A stretch of 64,000 nt of DNA. Source: Xanthomonas arboricola pv. populi (GTDB taxonomy: Bacteria; Pseudomonadota; Gammaproteobacteria; Xanthomonadales; Xanthomonadaceae). The stretch spans positions 227,494 to 291,493 of the forward strand of contig NZ_MDEB01000005.1 in NCBI RefSeq assembly GCF_002939945.1, written 5' to 3'. Positions 1-9,604 of this stretch are shown here, piece after piece. Positions within the stretch are counted from its first letter, which is position 1. Each line of letters starts with the position of its first letter. A model generated the notes under the pieces. The model did not search any database. It worked only from the letters and a program-made list of their open reading frames with translations, and was not told where the DNA came from. A program made the translations under genes and the position numbers.

Positions 1-449
1 TGCAAGTACGTCCTTGTAAGCTCTTACGCGGCATCCATGCCGCGTAAGGTCCCGCGAGGGTGGGCGGGCAAGGACCAGTGGAGATGGTCGGCGCGCATGG
101 TTTTCAACAAAGCAACCGGCAGACTGTCTGGTGCGGTGAGGCACCGCGGCCTCGACTCACCGGGCTTTTGATTCAAGCATCCGGTCGTGACTAAATGACG
201 CCCTTGTCTATGTATTTGCTGCTATACGCGTTGCGCCCCGATGAGGCCTGGGCACTGTGGATAGAGCACTTGCAGAGCGGCTGATCCGCGGGCTGGTCGC
301 AGGGTTCTCGCCCGCTCCGACGCCTGCGTCGCCTGATGTCGAGAGGAATACCTACCCTCGGGCGGGCGCGTGGCGGCCGGCCGGGTAGGTGGCCGCGTCG
401 ATGGCGTTTGTTAAGCTCCGGGGCTTGTGTCCAGATAAGGCCCGACCAG
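1..449. other. Non-coding stretch before the symporter gene
   Basis: No convincing gene is seen on either strand. Apparent frames here lack protein-like composition and overlap the symporter gene in other frames. The left part holds a perfect palindrome, listed separately. The right part should carry the promoter and leader of the symporter gene, but I cannot point to a clear -35/-10 pair. Confidence 0.6.
2..48. repeat. Palindromic dispersed repeat (hairpin 23-48)
   Basis: Positions 23-34 and 37-48 are perfect 12-bp inverted arms (CTTACGCGGCAT and its complement) separated by CC. Just before them, the 12 bases GCAAGTACGTCC at 2-13 recur exactly at 42378-42389, also inside a small inverted structure. 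This suggests two members of one short intergenic repeat family. Function unknown; a cruciform or RNA hairpin is possible. Confidence 0.55.
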
Positions 450-1730
450 ATGACTGCATCCCCCGCCGCACGCCGCCCGGGCCTGCCCCTGCATTGGAAG
501 ATGGGCATTGGCTTCGCCGTCGGTCTGCTGCTGGGTCTGGCCGTCTACTACCTGGCCGGCAGCGATGCCGACTGGGTGCGCGTGGTGACCAAGTACGTCA
601 CCACCCCGTTCTCGCAGATCTTCCTCAATCTGATCTTCATGCTGATCGTGCCGTTGCTGTTTTCGGCATTGGTGATGGGCATTTCCGAAATGGGCGACAT
701 CCGCGCGCTCGGGCGGGTGGGGTGGCGCACCTTGGGCTACACCATCGTGCTCTCCGGCGTGGCCGTGTTGCTGGGGCTGGTGTTGGTGAATGTGCTCAAG
801 CCTGGCGCGGGCGTGGATCCGCAACTGGCCAACCAACTGATCCAGCAGAACGCCGAGCGCACCCGCGAGATCATTTCCAGCTCCGGCACCCAGCCGCAGG
901 GCATGGACATGCTGTTGTCGATCGTGCCCAGCAACGTGATCGCTGCGGCGTCCAGCAATGGCGCGATCCTGTCGCTGATGTTCTTTGCGGTGATGTTCGG
1001 CGTGGGCATGGTGCTCACCGCCGATGAAAAGGTGGCCGCGCTCAAGCGCGGCATCGAAGGCATCTTCGAAATCTCGATGACCTTGATCGGCCTGGTGATC
1101 CGGCTGGCGCCGTATGCGGTGGCCTGTTTCATGTTCAATCTGGCCGCGCTGTTCGGTTTCGATCTGTTGATCCGTCTGGGCGCTTACGTGGGCGTAGTGG
1201 TGCTGGCGCTGGGCCTGCACATGGTGGTCAGCTACGGGCTGGCGGTGAAGTTCGCCGGGCGCTCGCCGATCGGCTTCTTCCGGCAGACCCAGGAGGCCAC
1301 GATGATGGCCTTCTCCACCGCCTCCAGCAACGCCACCCTGCCGACCGCCCTGCGCGTGGCCGACGAGATGGGCCTGCCGCCGCGGGTGTCGCGCTTCGTG
1401 CTGACCGTGGGCGCGACCGCCAACCAGAACGGCACCGCCTTGTTCGAAGGGGTGACGGTGATCTTCCTGGCGCAGTTCTTCAACGTGGACTTGAGCCTGG
1501 GCCAGCAGTTCATGGTGATGCTGGTGTGCATCCTAGGCGGCATCGGCACCGCCGGCGTGCCCTCCGGCTCGCTGCCGGTGGTGGCGCTGATCTGCGCGAT
1601 GGTCGGGGTCAACCCGGTCGGCATCGGCATGATCCTGGGCGTCAATCACTTCCTGGATATGTGCCGGACGGCGTTGAACGTGACCGGCGATCTGGCGCTG
1701 ACGACCCTGGTTGCCAAGGGCGAGGAATAG
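450..1730 (+). CDS. Dicarboxylate/amino acid:cation symporter (DAACS family)
   Basis: Inner-membrane secondary transporter, expected to import acidic amino acids or C4-dicarboxylates with Na+ or H+. The 426-residue protein has about eight hydrophobic segments. The family's first re-entrant loop appears as SSNATLP at about residues 292-298, and the substrate/cation loop as NQNGT at 325-329, where most relatives have NMDGT. The ATG at 450 is preferred over longer in-frame starts because the residues before it do not look like transporter sequence and MTASPAARR leads directly into the first membrane helix. It stands alone, followed after about 250 bp by transketolase. The family is clear; the exact substrate is not. 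Confidence 0.9.
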   Translation: MTASPAARRPGLPLHWKMGIGFAVGLLLGLAVYYLAGSDADWVRVVTKYVTTPFSQIFLNLIFMLIVPLLFSALVMGISEMGDIRALGRVGWRTLGYTIVLSGVAVLLGLVLVNVLKPGAGVDPQLANQLIQQNAERTREIISSSGTQPQGMDMLLSIVPSNVIAAASSNGAILSLMFFAVMFGVGMVLTADEKVAALKRGIEGIFEISMTLIGLVIRLAPYAVACFMFNLAALFGFDLLIRLGAYVGVVVLALGLHMVVSYGLAVKFAGRSPIGFFRQTQEATMMAFSTASSNATLPTALRVADEMGLPPRVSRFVLTVGATANQNGTALFEGVTVIFLAQFFNVDLSLGQQFMVMLVCILGGIGTAGVPSGSLPVVALICAMVGVNPVGIGMILGVNHFLDMCRTALNVTGDLALTTLVAKGEE

Positions 1731-1913
1731 GGAATCGGGAATCGGGAATGGGGAATGGGGAATGGGTAAAGCGGGCTGTTGCGATCGGTACGTGTAATGA
1801 GAGGTCATGCCACACCGGGGCAAGGTTGCGGGGCGAGCAGCGATAGCGGCCAACCTGCAACACTGCATCCGATTCCCCATTCCCAATTCTCCATTCCCGA
1901 CTCCCCATCCCCC
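1729..1913. repeat. Inverted pair of GGGAATC-type repeats
   Basis: Positions about 1729-1766 carry tandem GGGAATC / GGGAATG heptamers. Positions about 1871-1913 carry the same units on the opposite strand (GATTCCC, CATTCCC). The two arms enclose about 105 bp, so the whole could fold into a long imperfect hairpin. The same arrangement occurs between cysI and cysJ and inside the start of cysNC. Here it lies between the symporter stop and the tkt start, so it may end symporter transcripts or lie in the tkt leader. Confidence 0.75.
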
Positions 1914-1983
1914 TAACGCGCTCTGTGGGAGAATAAGCGTCTCCGCTTCCAGCGGTGTTCCCCTTCCGCTTCCATAGACGCCC

Positions 1984-3984
1984 ATGACCCAGCCCACCCG
2001 CCGCCAGCTGGCCAACGCCATCCGTTTTCTCGCCGCCGATGCGGTCGAAGCCGCCAAATCCGGCCATCCCGGCATGCCGATGGGCATGGCCGATATCGCC
2101 GAGGTGCTGTGGAACGATTTCTTCCGGCACAACCCGAACAACCCGCAGTGGTTCAACCGCGACCGTTTTGTGCTGTCCAACGGCCACGGCTCGATGCTGC
2201 AGTACGCGCTGCTACACCTGTCCGGCTACGACCTGCCGATCGAGCAGCTCAAGCAGTTCCGTCAGCTGCACAGCAAGACCGCCGGCCACCCCGAGCGCAG
2301 CGAAACCCCCGGCGTGGAGACCACCACCGGTCCGCTCGGGCAGGGGTTCGCCAATGCGGTCGGGTTCGCACTGGCCGAGAAGCTGCTGGCGCAGCGCTAC
2401 AACCGCCCGGAGCTGGAAATCGTCGACCACCGCACCTGGGTGTTCATGGGCGATGGCTGCATGATGGAGGGCATTTCCCACGAAGCCGCCTCGCTGGCCG
2501 GCACCTGGGGCCTGGGCAAGCTGGTCGCGTTCTGGGACAACAACCAGATCTCCATCGACGGCAACACCGCCGGCTGGTTCAGCGACAACACCCCGGAGCG
2601 TTTCGAGGCCTATGGCTGGCATGTAATCCGCGATGTGGACGGACATGACGCCGAGAAGATCAAGGCCGCCATCGAGACCGCGCTGGACAATACCGACAAG
2701 CCCACGCTGATCTGCTGCCGCACCAAAATCGGCTTCGGCGCGCCGAGCAAGGCCGGCAAGGAATCCTCGCACGGTGCACCGCTGGGCAAGGAAGAGCTCG
2801 AGGGCGCCCGCAAGGCGCTGGAATGGCCGTACGGCCCGTTCGAGATTCCCGAAGAGATCTACGCAGGCTGGCGCGCCGGCGGTACCGGCACGCTGCGTCA
2901 GGCCGAGTGGGAGCAGCTGTTCGACAAATACGGCAAGCAGTATTCGGCCGAAGCCGCCGAGCTGACCCGCCGCTCGCACGCCGAGCTGCCGGCCGACTTC
3001 ATCGCCCAGGCCGATGCCTACATCGCCAAGGCGCAGCAGGACGGCCAGACCATTGCCTCGCGCAAGGCCTCGCAGCTGGCGATCGAAGCGTTCGCGCCGT
3101 TGCTCCCCGAGTTGATCGGCGGCTCGGCCGATCTGGCGCATTCCAACCTGACCTTGTGGAAGGCCAGCAAGTCGGTCGCCACCGATGACCCGAATGCCAA
3201 CTACGTCTATTACGGCGTGCGCGAGTTCGGCATGACCGCCATTGCCAACGGCCTGGCGCTGCATGGCGGCTTCATTCCGTTCGACGCCACCTTCCTGGTG
3301 TTCAGCGATTACGCCCGCAACGGCGTGCGCATGAGTGCGCTGAATCCGGCGCACGCCATCCACGTCTACACGCACGACTCGATCGGCCTGGGCGAAGACG
3401 GCCCGACCCATCAGCCGGTGGAACACCTGGCCTCGCTGCGCTACATCCCCAACAACGATGTGTGGCGCCCGGGCGATGCGGTGGAATCGGCGGTGAGCTG
3501 GAAGGCCGCCATCACCCGCAAGGACGGCCCCAGCTGCCTGGTGTTCAGCCGCCAGAACCTGCAGCACCAGCCGCGCAGCGACGAGCAGCTCAAGCTGATC
3601 GAGCGCGGTGGCTATGTGCTGGCCGAGGCCGAAGGCGGCGTGCCTGACGTGATCCTGATCGCCACCGGTTCGGAAGTCGGGTTGGCGGTGGAAGCCAAGC
3701 AGACCCTGGACGCGGCCGGGCTGAAGACACGCGTGGTGTCGATGCCGTCGACCGATGTGTTCGATCGCCAGGATGCGGCCTATCGCGAGTCGGTGCTGCC
3801 GAATGCGGTGCGCAAGCGCGTGGCGGTGGAAGCGGGTGTGACCGGCTTCTGGCGCAAGTATGTGGGTCTGGATGGCGATGTGGTCGGCATCGACACCTTC
3901 GGCGCCTCGGCGCCGGCCGATCAGCTGTACGCGTACTTCAAGATCACCGCCGAGCATGTGGTTGCGGCGGCCAAGGCGCTGTAA
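1984..3984 (+). CDS. tkt: Transketolase
   Basis: Thiamine-diphosphate enzyme of the non-oxidative pentose phosphate pathway; it moves two-carbon units between ketose and aldose phosphates in the cytoplasm. The 666-residue length is normal for bacterial transketolase. The N-terminal part has the conserved start [16 protein letters not shown], the [11 protein letters not shown] loop and the cofactor motif GDGCMMEG with NN about 25 residues later. The middle domain has [15 protein letters not shown] and the [14 protein letters not shown] loop, and the C-terminal domain ends in a typical regulatory-like fold. The ATG at 1984 fits the family start. A strong intrinsic terminator follows within 25 bp, so the gene is probably monocistronic downstream. 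Confidence 0.97.
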   Translation: MTQPTRRQLANAIRFLAADAVEAAKSGHPGMPMGMADIAEVLWNDFFRHNPNNPQWFNRDRFVLSNGHGSMLQYALLHLSGYDLPIEQLKQFRQLHSKTAGHPERSETPGVETTTGPLGQGFANAVGFALAEKLLAQRYNRPELEIVDHRTWVFMGDGCMMEGISHEAASLAGTWGLGKLVAFWDNNQISIDGNTAGWFSDNTPERFEAYGWHVIRDVDGHDAEKIKAAIETALDNTDKPTLICCRTKIGFGAPSKAGKESSHGAPLGKEELEGARKALEWPYGPFEIPEEIYAGWRAGGTGTLRQAEWEQLFDKYGKQYSAEAAELTRRSHAELPADFIAQADAYIAKAQQDGQTIASRKASQLAIEAFAPLLPELIGGSADLAHSNLTLWKASKSVATDDPNANYVYYGVREFGMTAIANGLALHGGFIPFDATFLVFSDYARNGVRMSALNPAHAIHVYTHDSIGLGEDGPTHQPVEHLASLRYIPNNDVWRPGDAVESAVSWKAAITRKDGPSCLVFSRQNLQHQPRSDEQLKLIERGGYVLAEAEGGVPDVILIATGSEVGLAVEAKQTLDAAGLKTRVVSMPSTDVFDRQDAAYRESVLPNAVRKRVAVEAGVTGFWRKYVGLDGDVVGIDTFGASAPADQLYAYFKITAEHVVAAAKAL

Positions 3985-4005
3985 GGCCTTGCGTATTGCC
4001 TGAAG

Positions 4006-4032
4006 AAAAAGCCGGCGAAAGCCGGCTTTTTT
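4006..4032 (+). terminator. Intrinsic terminator of tkt
   Basis: GCCGGC at 4011-4016 and 4021-4026 pair around a GAAA tetraloop, with A-rich sequence before and six T after (4027-4032). It lies 22 bp past the tkt stop. Confidence 0.93.
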
Positions 4033-4505
4033 GTTGGACCTCGTGCGCGATGGGTCATCGTGCAATGGAGGCATTGCACGTGTCAGTGCGCGTCCTCGGC
4101 CAGTGCCGATGCGCGGATCTGGTCAGCACTTGTACCTGCGCATCCCGCATCGGCGGATTGGGATCGTGCCCGGTGCGTGGCAGCACGGGGATTGCCTGGT
4201 CTGGGCAGACAGTCCATCGAACAGGTCGTGCTGCTCCCCCTTCGAGACGGCCGGATCCGGTCCGCGCTGAATCGGGTGGATCGCTATGGCGAATGGCGGA
4301 CCGCGATCGATCTGCGCGCCCGCGTCCAGGTCGCGCTCGCTTGTGTCAAGTGGATGCTAAAAATTTGTCAATCCGCTATTTAAAATGTGAATCATTCCCA
4401 TTAAAATGGTGTACTGCCGGTGGTAAGGCACACGTTTCCTCCCCATTGTTGCCGGCGCGGCGTCTTCGCAGCGCGTGGTCTGATCCGTCTGCGTTGGAGT
4501 CCCCG
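4033..4505. other. Long leader/intergenic region before the siderophore receptor
   Basis: About 470 bp with no supported gene. An open frame continues upstream from the receptor gene, but its translation is rich in Arg/Cys/Trp and lacks any signal peptide or family similarity. The right end holds a Fur-like palindrome (listed separately) in an AT-rich patch at about 4360-4410, which should be the promoter. Confidence 0.6.
4384..4402. promoter_or_regulatory. Fur-box-like operator
   Basis: AATGTGAATCATTCCCATT forms a 9-1-9 palindrome with a single mismatched pair. It differs at only two positions from the classical Fur-box form AATGAGAATCATTCTCATT. It is about 100 bp upstream of the receptor start in a locally AT-rich patch. 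Iron repression of the receptor is therefore likely (inference from the site). Confidence 0.85.
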
Positions 4506-6698
4506 ATGATCCGTAGTACCGAATTGCGTCTTGCTTCCGTGGGCGCGCGTCGCCATTTACTGCCGCGCGCGCTGGTCGCTGCGCTGTGCACGATGGCCGC
4601 CGGCCAGGTGCTGGCCGAGACGCCCGTTGCCGCACCCGATGCCGAGGTCACCACCCTGGACCGGCTGATCGTGCAGGGCGAGCAGGCCAAGGGCTATACG
4701 GTGGAGAAGACCACCGCCGGCACGCGCATGGATCTGTCGTTGCGGGAGATTCCGCAGTCGGTGACCGTGATCACCCGCGACCGCATGGACGACCAGAACC
4801 TGCAGAGCATTACCGACGTGCTCAACAACGTCACCGGCATCTCGGTGGCGCAGAGCGACAGCGAGCGGCTGGAGTTCTACGCACGCGGCTTCTACATCGA
4901 CAACTACCAGTTCGACGGCATTCCGGCCTACATGGAGCAGGCCTGGAGCTACGGTGACTCGGCGCTGGACGTGGCGCTGTACGACCGCATCGAAGTGGTG
5001 CGTGGTGCCACCGGCCTGCTCACCGGCTCGGGCAATCCGTCGGCCTCGATCAACCTGGTGCGCAAGCATGCGCTCAGTCGCGACTTCACCGGCACCGTGT
5101 CGGTGGGTGGCGGCGATTTCAACAAGACTCGCAGCGTAGCCGATGTCACCGTGCCGCTCAGCCCCAGTGGCAACGTGCGCGCACGGGTGATAGGCGTGTA
5201 CCAGGACGGCGAGTCGGACATGGACCGCTACACCCTGCGCAAGAAGATCGGCTCGGCCATCATCGATGCCGACCTCACCGACAGCACCTTGCTGAGCGTG
5301 GGCTACGAGTACCAGAAGAAGGAATCGGACGATGTCACCTGGGGCGGCTTCCCGCTGTTCTACAGCGATGGCACCCGCACGAACTATGATCGTTCGTTCA
5401 ACCCGGCGGCCGACTGGACCTTCTGGGACACGCGTCTGCAGCGCACCTTCGCCAGCCTGCAGCAGAGCTTCGACAACGGTTGGAACCTCAAGGCCAATCT
5501 GAGCCACGAGAAGACCGAAGCGGCCAATCACCTGTTCTATCCGTTCTATACGATCTTCGGATTCGACCGTGCCACCGGTAGCGGCGTGGTGCCGTACTCG
5601 GGCAACTACCTGACCGAGCGCAAGGCCGATGGTGCCGATGTCTATGCGGAAGGCCCGTTCCAGCTGTTTGGCCGCGAGCATCAGCTGGTCGCCGGCGCCA
5701 GCTACAACCGCCGCGAGTACGTCAACAACGGCACCTTCGATTTCCCGGCGGCACTTGACAGCTACTTCGGCTGGACCGGCGCCTATCCGGAACCCAACTG
5801 GAGCCCGCGCACGGTGCAGAGCGACGGCACCATCAAGCAGAAGGCCGCCTATGTGGCTGCACGCTTCTCGCTGGCCGATCCGCTGACGCTGCTGGTGGGT
5901 GCGCGCTATACCGATTGGCAGATCGATGGCCGCAACTTCGATTCGACCACGCAAGGCCTGGTGCCGTTTTCCGACACCCAGACTGAAGTCACCCCGTACG
6001 CCGGCCTGGTCTACGACATCAACGATGTGTGGTCGACCTACGTCAGCTATACCGAAATCTTCAATCCGCAGACGCTGCGCGATGCCAATGGCGGCTACCT
6101 GGACCCGTTGAGCGGCAAGGGCTACGAGGCCGGCGTCAAGGCCGCGTGGTTCGACGACAGGCTCAATGCCTCGCTGGCGGTGTTCCGCATCGAGCAGGAC
6201 AACCTGGGCGTGGTCACGAGCATTCTTGTGCCGGGTAGTAGCGATTTTGCGTACGTAGCCGCCAACGGCGTGGTCAGCGAAGGCTTCGATTTCGAGGTGT
6301 CCGGGCGGGTGACCGAGAGCTGGAACACCACCTTCGGCGCCTCGCACTACACCGCGCGCGACGACAGCGGCACCTCGATCAATACGCATCTGCCGCGCAC
6401 CACCCTCAAGCTGTTTAACAGCTACACCCCGCAAGGTGCGTGGAGCGATCTGACCGTGGGTGGTGGCGTCAACTGGCAGAACCGCTCGTACTACGTGGAC
6501 CCGGTCTATGGCGCCTTTCAGCAGAGTGCTTACGCACTGGTCAGCGCGTTTGCGCGCTACCAGTTGTCACCGCAGTTCTCGGTGCAGCTCAATGTCGACA
6601 ACCTGCTCGACAAGCGCTACTACGCGCAGTTCAACGGTGGCTATGGCGCATGGGGCGCATCGCGCAACGGCATGCTGACCTTCAACTACACGTTCTGA
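4506..6698 (+). CDS. TonB-dependent siderophore receptor
   Basis: Outer-membrane gated channel, probably for a ferric siderophore, powered by TonB-ExbBD. The 730-residue protein starts with a signal peptide ending near ALCTMAAGQVLA. A TonB-box-like stretch (TTLDRLIVQG) follows, then a plug domain with IPQSVTVITRDRM, DVLNNVTGI and the RGF...DGIP and RIEVVRGATGLL blocks typical of FhuE/FpvA-type receptors. A 22-strand-type barrel closes with a terminal Phe (NYTF). The ATG at 4506 starts a proper signal peptide and is preferred to the longer in-frame extension. The upstream Fur-like operator supports iron control. The siderophore cannot be named from sequence alone. Confidence 0.94.
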   Translation: MIRSTELRLASVGARRHLLPRALVAALCTMAAGQVLAETPVAAPDAEVTTLDRLIVQGEQAKGYTVEKTTAGTRMDLSLREIPQSVTVITRDRMDDQNLQSITDVLNNVTGISVAQSDSERLEFYARGFYIDNYQFDGIPAYMEQAWSYGDSALDVALYDRIEVVRGATGLLTGSGNPSASINLVRKHALSRDFTGTVSVGGGDFNKTRSVADVTVPLSPSGNVRARVIGVYQDGESDMDRYTLRKKIGSAIIDADLTDSTLLSVGYEYQKKESDDVTWGGFPLFYSDGTRTNYDRSFNPAADWTFWDTRLQRTFASLQQSFDNGWNLKANLSHEKTEAANHLFYPFYTIFGFDRATGSGVVPYSGNYLTERKADGADVYAEGPFQLFGREHQLVAGASYNRREYVNNGTFDFPAALDSYFGWTGAYPEPNWSPRTVQSDGTIKQKAAYVAARFSLADPLTLLVGARYTDWQIDGRNFDSTTQGLVPFSDTQTEVTPYAGLVYDINDVWSTYVSYTEIFNPQTLRDANGGYLDPLSGKGYEAGVKAAWFDDRLNASLAVFRIEQDNLGVVTSILVPGSSDFAYVAANGVVSEGFDFEVSGRVTESWNTTFGASHYTARDDSGTSINTHLPRTTLKLFNSYTPQGAWSDLTVGGGVNWQNRSYYVDPVYGAFQQSAYALVSAFARYQLSPQFSVQLNVDNLLDKRYYAQFNGGYGAWGASRNGMLTFNYTF

Positions 6699-6752
6699 TC
6701 GCAGACCAGGCCGGGCGCGATTCGGGCGTCTGGCTGTCGCTGCCGCGATGCA

Positions 6753-6783
6753 CAGGCACCTTGCAAAAGGTGCCTGTTTTTTT
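6753..6783 (+). terminator. Intrinsic terminator of the siderophore receptor gene
   Basis: CAGGCACCTT (6753-6762) and AAGGTGCCTG (6767-6776) form a perfect 10-bp stem with a GCAA loop, followed by seven T. Confidence 0.93.
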
Positions 6784-6981
6784 GTCTGGAGCCTGCAGAG
6801 CGATCGTAGATCTGTTGCGCGTGCCGCACTGCCTGCGCTGCATGCTGGTATCGGGTTGCTTCGGTGGTGTCGAAGTGGCGCGCAAGGCGCTGGTGCCTTT
6901 CCCGCCGGCGTCGGCGCGCTGCACAGAGGCTCCCTACATACGCGTACGCGATGACTTGCCGGCAGTCGCATCCACGGCGGT

Positions 6982-7893
6982 CTAGGGCTGCAGCGGTTCC
7001 AGATGCGGCGCCATCACCTCTGCAACCCAATCCATGAACGCACGCACGCGTTGCGGCAGATGGCGACGCTGCGCGTAGAGCAGCGTGACCGGCATCGGTT
7101 CCGGTGCAAGGTCGGCAAGCACTTCGATCAGTGCGCCGCTGTCCAGATGCGGGCGTAACGGGCTGGCCGGCGCCTGGATGATGCCCAGGCCCGCCAATGC
7201 CGCAGCAAGATAGGCATCGCCGTTGTTGACCGTCACCGGCCCGCGCATCGGCAGTAGCTGGTAGGCGTGTCCGTCGTGGTACTCGAAGCCGGACGAGCGC
7301 TGGCCCAGCGTCGGCACGTAATGCACCAGGTCGTGGTGAGCCAGATCGTCCAGGCGCTGCGGCGTGCCCCGTCGTGCGAGGTAGCCGGCACTGGCGCAGT
7401 TGACGATGCGAAACGCACCGAGCGGCCGTGCGACCAGGTTGGTGTCTTCGAGCGTACCCACGCGCAACACGCAATCGAAGCCTTCGCGCACCACGTCGAC
7501 GCGGCGGTCGGTGCCGCTGATTTCCACTTCCAGCTGCGGATGCTGCGCCAGGAACCCTGGCAATGCGGGAATCACGAATGTGCGCGCGATGCCGGAGGAC
7601 ATGTCCACCCGCAGGCGGCCACGCAGCTGGCTGCGTTCGCGCTGAAACATGCTCTGCAACTCGTCCATGTCGTCGAGCAGATCGCGGCTGCGCTGGTAGA
7701 ACGTAGTGCCGTCACCGGTGAGTTGCACGCGGCGCGTCGTGCGATGCAGGAGCTGCGTGCCGAGCGAGGCCTCGAGCCGCTGCACGGCGGTGGAGACGCT
7801 GGCTTTGGGTAGCCCCAGCGTGTCGGCGGCACGCGTAAAGCTGCCGAGCTCTGCCACGCGCAGGAAGGCGCGCAGCGACTCCAGGGTGTCCAT
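6982..7893 (-). CDS. LysR-family transcriptional regulator
   Basis: A 303-residue DNA-binding regulator. The N-terminal winged helix-turn-helix runs from MDTLESLRAFLRV through about residue 60, with the family pattern SFTRAADTLGLPKASVSTAVQRLE. The C-terminal periplasmic-binding-like effector domain contains VDVVREGFDCVLRVG, typical of the CrgA/DmlR-type subgroup. The start at 7893 is chosen because the helix begins there; longer in-frame starts add unrelated residues. It is divergent from an SDR oxidoreductase gene 163 bp away, the usual arrangement for a LysR regulator and its target, so control of that gene is likely. The effector is unknown. Confidence 0.93.
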   Translation of the reverse strand: MDTLESLRAFLRVAELGSFTRAADTLGLPKASVSTAVQRLEASLGTQLLHRTTRRVQLTGDGTTFYQRSRDLLDDMDELQSMFQRERSQLRGRLRVDMSSGIARTFVIPALPGFLAQHPQLEVEISGTDRRVDVVREGFDCVLRVGTLEDTNLVARPLGAFRIVNCASAGYLARRGTPQRLDDLAHHDLVHYVPTLGQRSSGFEYHDGHAYQLLPMRGPVTVNNGDAYLAAALAGLGIIQAPASPLRPHLDSGALIEVLADLAPEPMPVTLLYAQRRHLPQRVRAFMDWVAEVMAPHLEPLQP

Positions 7894-8056
7894 CGATTGG
7901 TCGAGGCTCTTGAACGGTGCAATCAGGTTGGACTGATTTATGCGATGCGGCAAGCGCAATAGTCTGGGCATGGCGGGCAACGTCACGCCCGTCTCGCGGT
8001 CACGGCTGGTTTGTTGATCGCTCCACCTCGCATCCAACACGTACCGGAGTCCATCC
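7894..8056. promoter_or_regulatory. Divergent promoter region, LysR regulator / SDR
   Basis: The 163 bp between the two divergent start codons must hold both promoters and probably the LysR-type operator. I cannot identify one T-N11-A site with confidence. Confidence 0.5.
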
Positions 8057-8818
8057 ATGTCGACCACCACACCGATCACCCTGATTACCGGCGGCAGCCG
8101 CGGCCTGGGCCGCAATGCCGCGCTTGCGCTCGCTGCAGCCGGCAGCGACATCGTGCTGACCTACCGCAGCCAGGCAGATGAGGCCGCTGAGGTGGTCGCG
8201 CAGATCCACACGCTCGGCCGCCGCGCGCACGCACTGCCGCTGGATGTTGCCGACGCCGGGTCGTTCGCGGCATTCGCCACGCAGCTGAAGCAGGTGCTGG
8301 CCGGTTGGGACCGCACGCAGGTCGATGCGCTGGTCAACAACGCGGGCGCCGGGTTGCATGCGGCCATCGCCGACACCACGCCGGCGCAGTTCGATGCCTT
8401 GGTCAACCTCCATCTCAAGGGGCCGTATTTCCTGACCCAGGCGCTGTTGCCGCTGATCGCCGATGGCGGACGCATCCTCAATGTGTCCAGTGGCCTGGCA
8501 CGCTTCGCGCTGCCCGGTGCATCGGCCTACGCGATGATGAAAGGCGGCGTGGAAGTGTTCACCCGCTATCTGGCCAAGGAACTGGGGGCGCGTGGCATCC
8601 GTGCCAATACGCTGGCGCCGGGCGCGATCGAAACGGACTTCAACGGCGGCAGCGTGCGCGATAATGCCCAGGTCAACGCGATGGTGTCGTCGGTCACGGC
8701 GCTCGGACGTCCAGGGCTGCCGGACGATATCGGGCCGGTGGTCGCTGCGTTACTCGCGCCGGGAACGGGGTGGATCAATGCGCAGCGCATCGAGGTATCG
8801 GGCGGGATGCTGATCTGA
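8057..8818 (+). CDS. Short-chain dehydrogenase/reductase (SDR)
   Basis: A 253-residue NAD(P)-dependent oxidoreductase of the classical SDR type. It has the nucleotide motif TGGSRGLG (11-18), NNAG (94-97), the active-site Ser in NVSSG (about 144) and the YxxxK pair Tyr158/Lys162 in YAMMK. The C-terminal block APGAIETDFNGG and a final SGGM are typical of FabG-like enzymes. The YRS sequence after the second strand suggests NADP(H) preference (inference). It is probably regulated by the divergent LysR protein. The substrate cannot be assigned; nothing nearby suggests fatty-acid synthesis. Confidence 0.92.
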   Translation: MSTTTPITLITGGSRGLGRNAALALAAAGSDIVLTYRSQADEAAEVVAQIHTLGRRAHALPLDVADAGSFAAFATQLKQVLAGWDRTQVDALVNNAGAGLHAAIADTTPAQFDALVNLHLKGPYFLTQALLPLIADGGRILNVSSGLARFALPGASAYAMMKGGVEVFTRYLAKELGARGIRANTLAPGAIETDFNGGSVRDNAQVNAMVSSVTALGRPGLPDDIGPVVAALLAPGTGWINAQRIEVSGGMLI

Positions 8819-8825
8819 ATGCGAA

Positions 8826-8848
8826 GGCCTGCGCATCACGCGCAGGCC
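8826..8848. terminator. Hairpin between convergent SDR and M23 genes
   Basis: GGCCTGCGC and GCGCAGGCC (9-bp perfect stem, ATCAC loop) lie between two convergent stops. There is no T run on either side, so it is at best a weak bidirectional terminator. Confidence 0.45.
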
Positions 8849-8873
8849 CGTGTCTGCACCGCCGCTGGACGCA

Positions 8874-9602
8874 TCACTGCAGGGGTTGATCGCCATGCAA
8901 CACGGGATAGGGATTCAAGATCTCTCCCTTCCACCATTGTTTTTCCGTTCCCAGGCGATGGATCTCGAAGTGCAGATGCGGCGCGGCAGGATCGGCATTG
9001 CCGGTGCTGCCGACGTAGCCGATGATCTGGCCGCGCTTGATCGACTGCTTTTCCGCCAGACCGTCGGCATAGCGCTCCAGGTGCGCATAGTAGTAGCAGT
9101 ACGTCCCGGCCGGGTCGAATTGATAAATGGTCAGGCCGCCGCGTTCGCTGTTGAACAGTTTCTCGACCGTACCGTCTGCCACCGCAATCACCGGCGTGCC
9201 GGTCGGCGCAAGAATGTCGATGGCATCGTGCACGCGGCCTTCGCTGCGCGCATCGGTAAACGTATTCTGCAGCTGGCCATTGCTGATGCCTTGCACCGGA
9301 ATCAGCAGGCCGCTGCCTGCGCTTGCAGCGTCAGGCGAGGGGGCGGATGCTGCTGCGGTTGGCGCGTCTGCAGCACCTGCCGTTCCGGTGGAGGGCGAGG
9401 TGGCAACAGCCGGTGTAGCGGCAGCCGGAGCAGCAGCGGAGGATGCCGCCGTTTCAGCGCCTGCCGTTTGGGTCTGCGCTGCAACCGCAGCCGCAGCGGT
9501 GGACGCTGGTGCCACCGCTGCCTGCGGCGCCTCGCGTTCCAGCCACCAATAGCCGGCCGCACCAAGCAACACGCCTATCACCAGCATCATCAGCAGTTTC
9601 AT
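8874..9602 (-). CDS. Membrane-anchored M23 (LytM-type) peptidase
   Basis: A 242-residue protein with an N-terminal membrane anchor (residues 3-20), then an Ala/Pro/Thr-rich linker (about 25-98), then a peptidase M23 domain. Zinc ligands are visible: His125 and Asp129 in HDAID, and His209/His211 in HLHFE. This predicts a periplasmic endopeptidase acting on peptidoglycan cross-links, or a LytM-like activator. It begins 2 bp after the L,D-transpeptidase stop, so the two wall enzymes form one operon. The ATG at 9602 directly precedes the membrane anchor. Confidence 0.93.
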   Translation of the reverse strand: MKLLMMLVIGVLLGAAGYWWLEREAPQAAVAPASTAAAAVAAQTQTAGAETAASSAAAPAAATPAVATSPSTGTAGAADAPTAAASAPSPDAASAGSGLLIPVQGISNGQLQNTFTDARSEGRVHDAIDILAPTGTPVIAVADGTVEKLFNSERGGLTIYQFDPAGTYCYYYAHLERYADGLAEKQSIKRGQIIGYVGSTGNADPAAPHLHFEIHRLGTEKQWWKGEILNPYPVLHGDQPLQ

Positions 9603-9604
9603 GC

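Noticed and set aside
2212-4074. Long minus-strand frame opposite transketolase
   Set aside because: His/Arg/Gln-rich translation without recognisable domains; transketolase on the plus strand explains the region fully.
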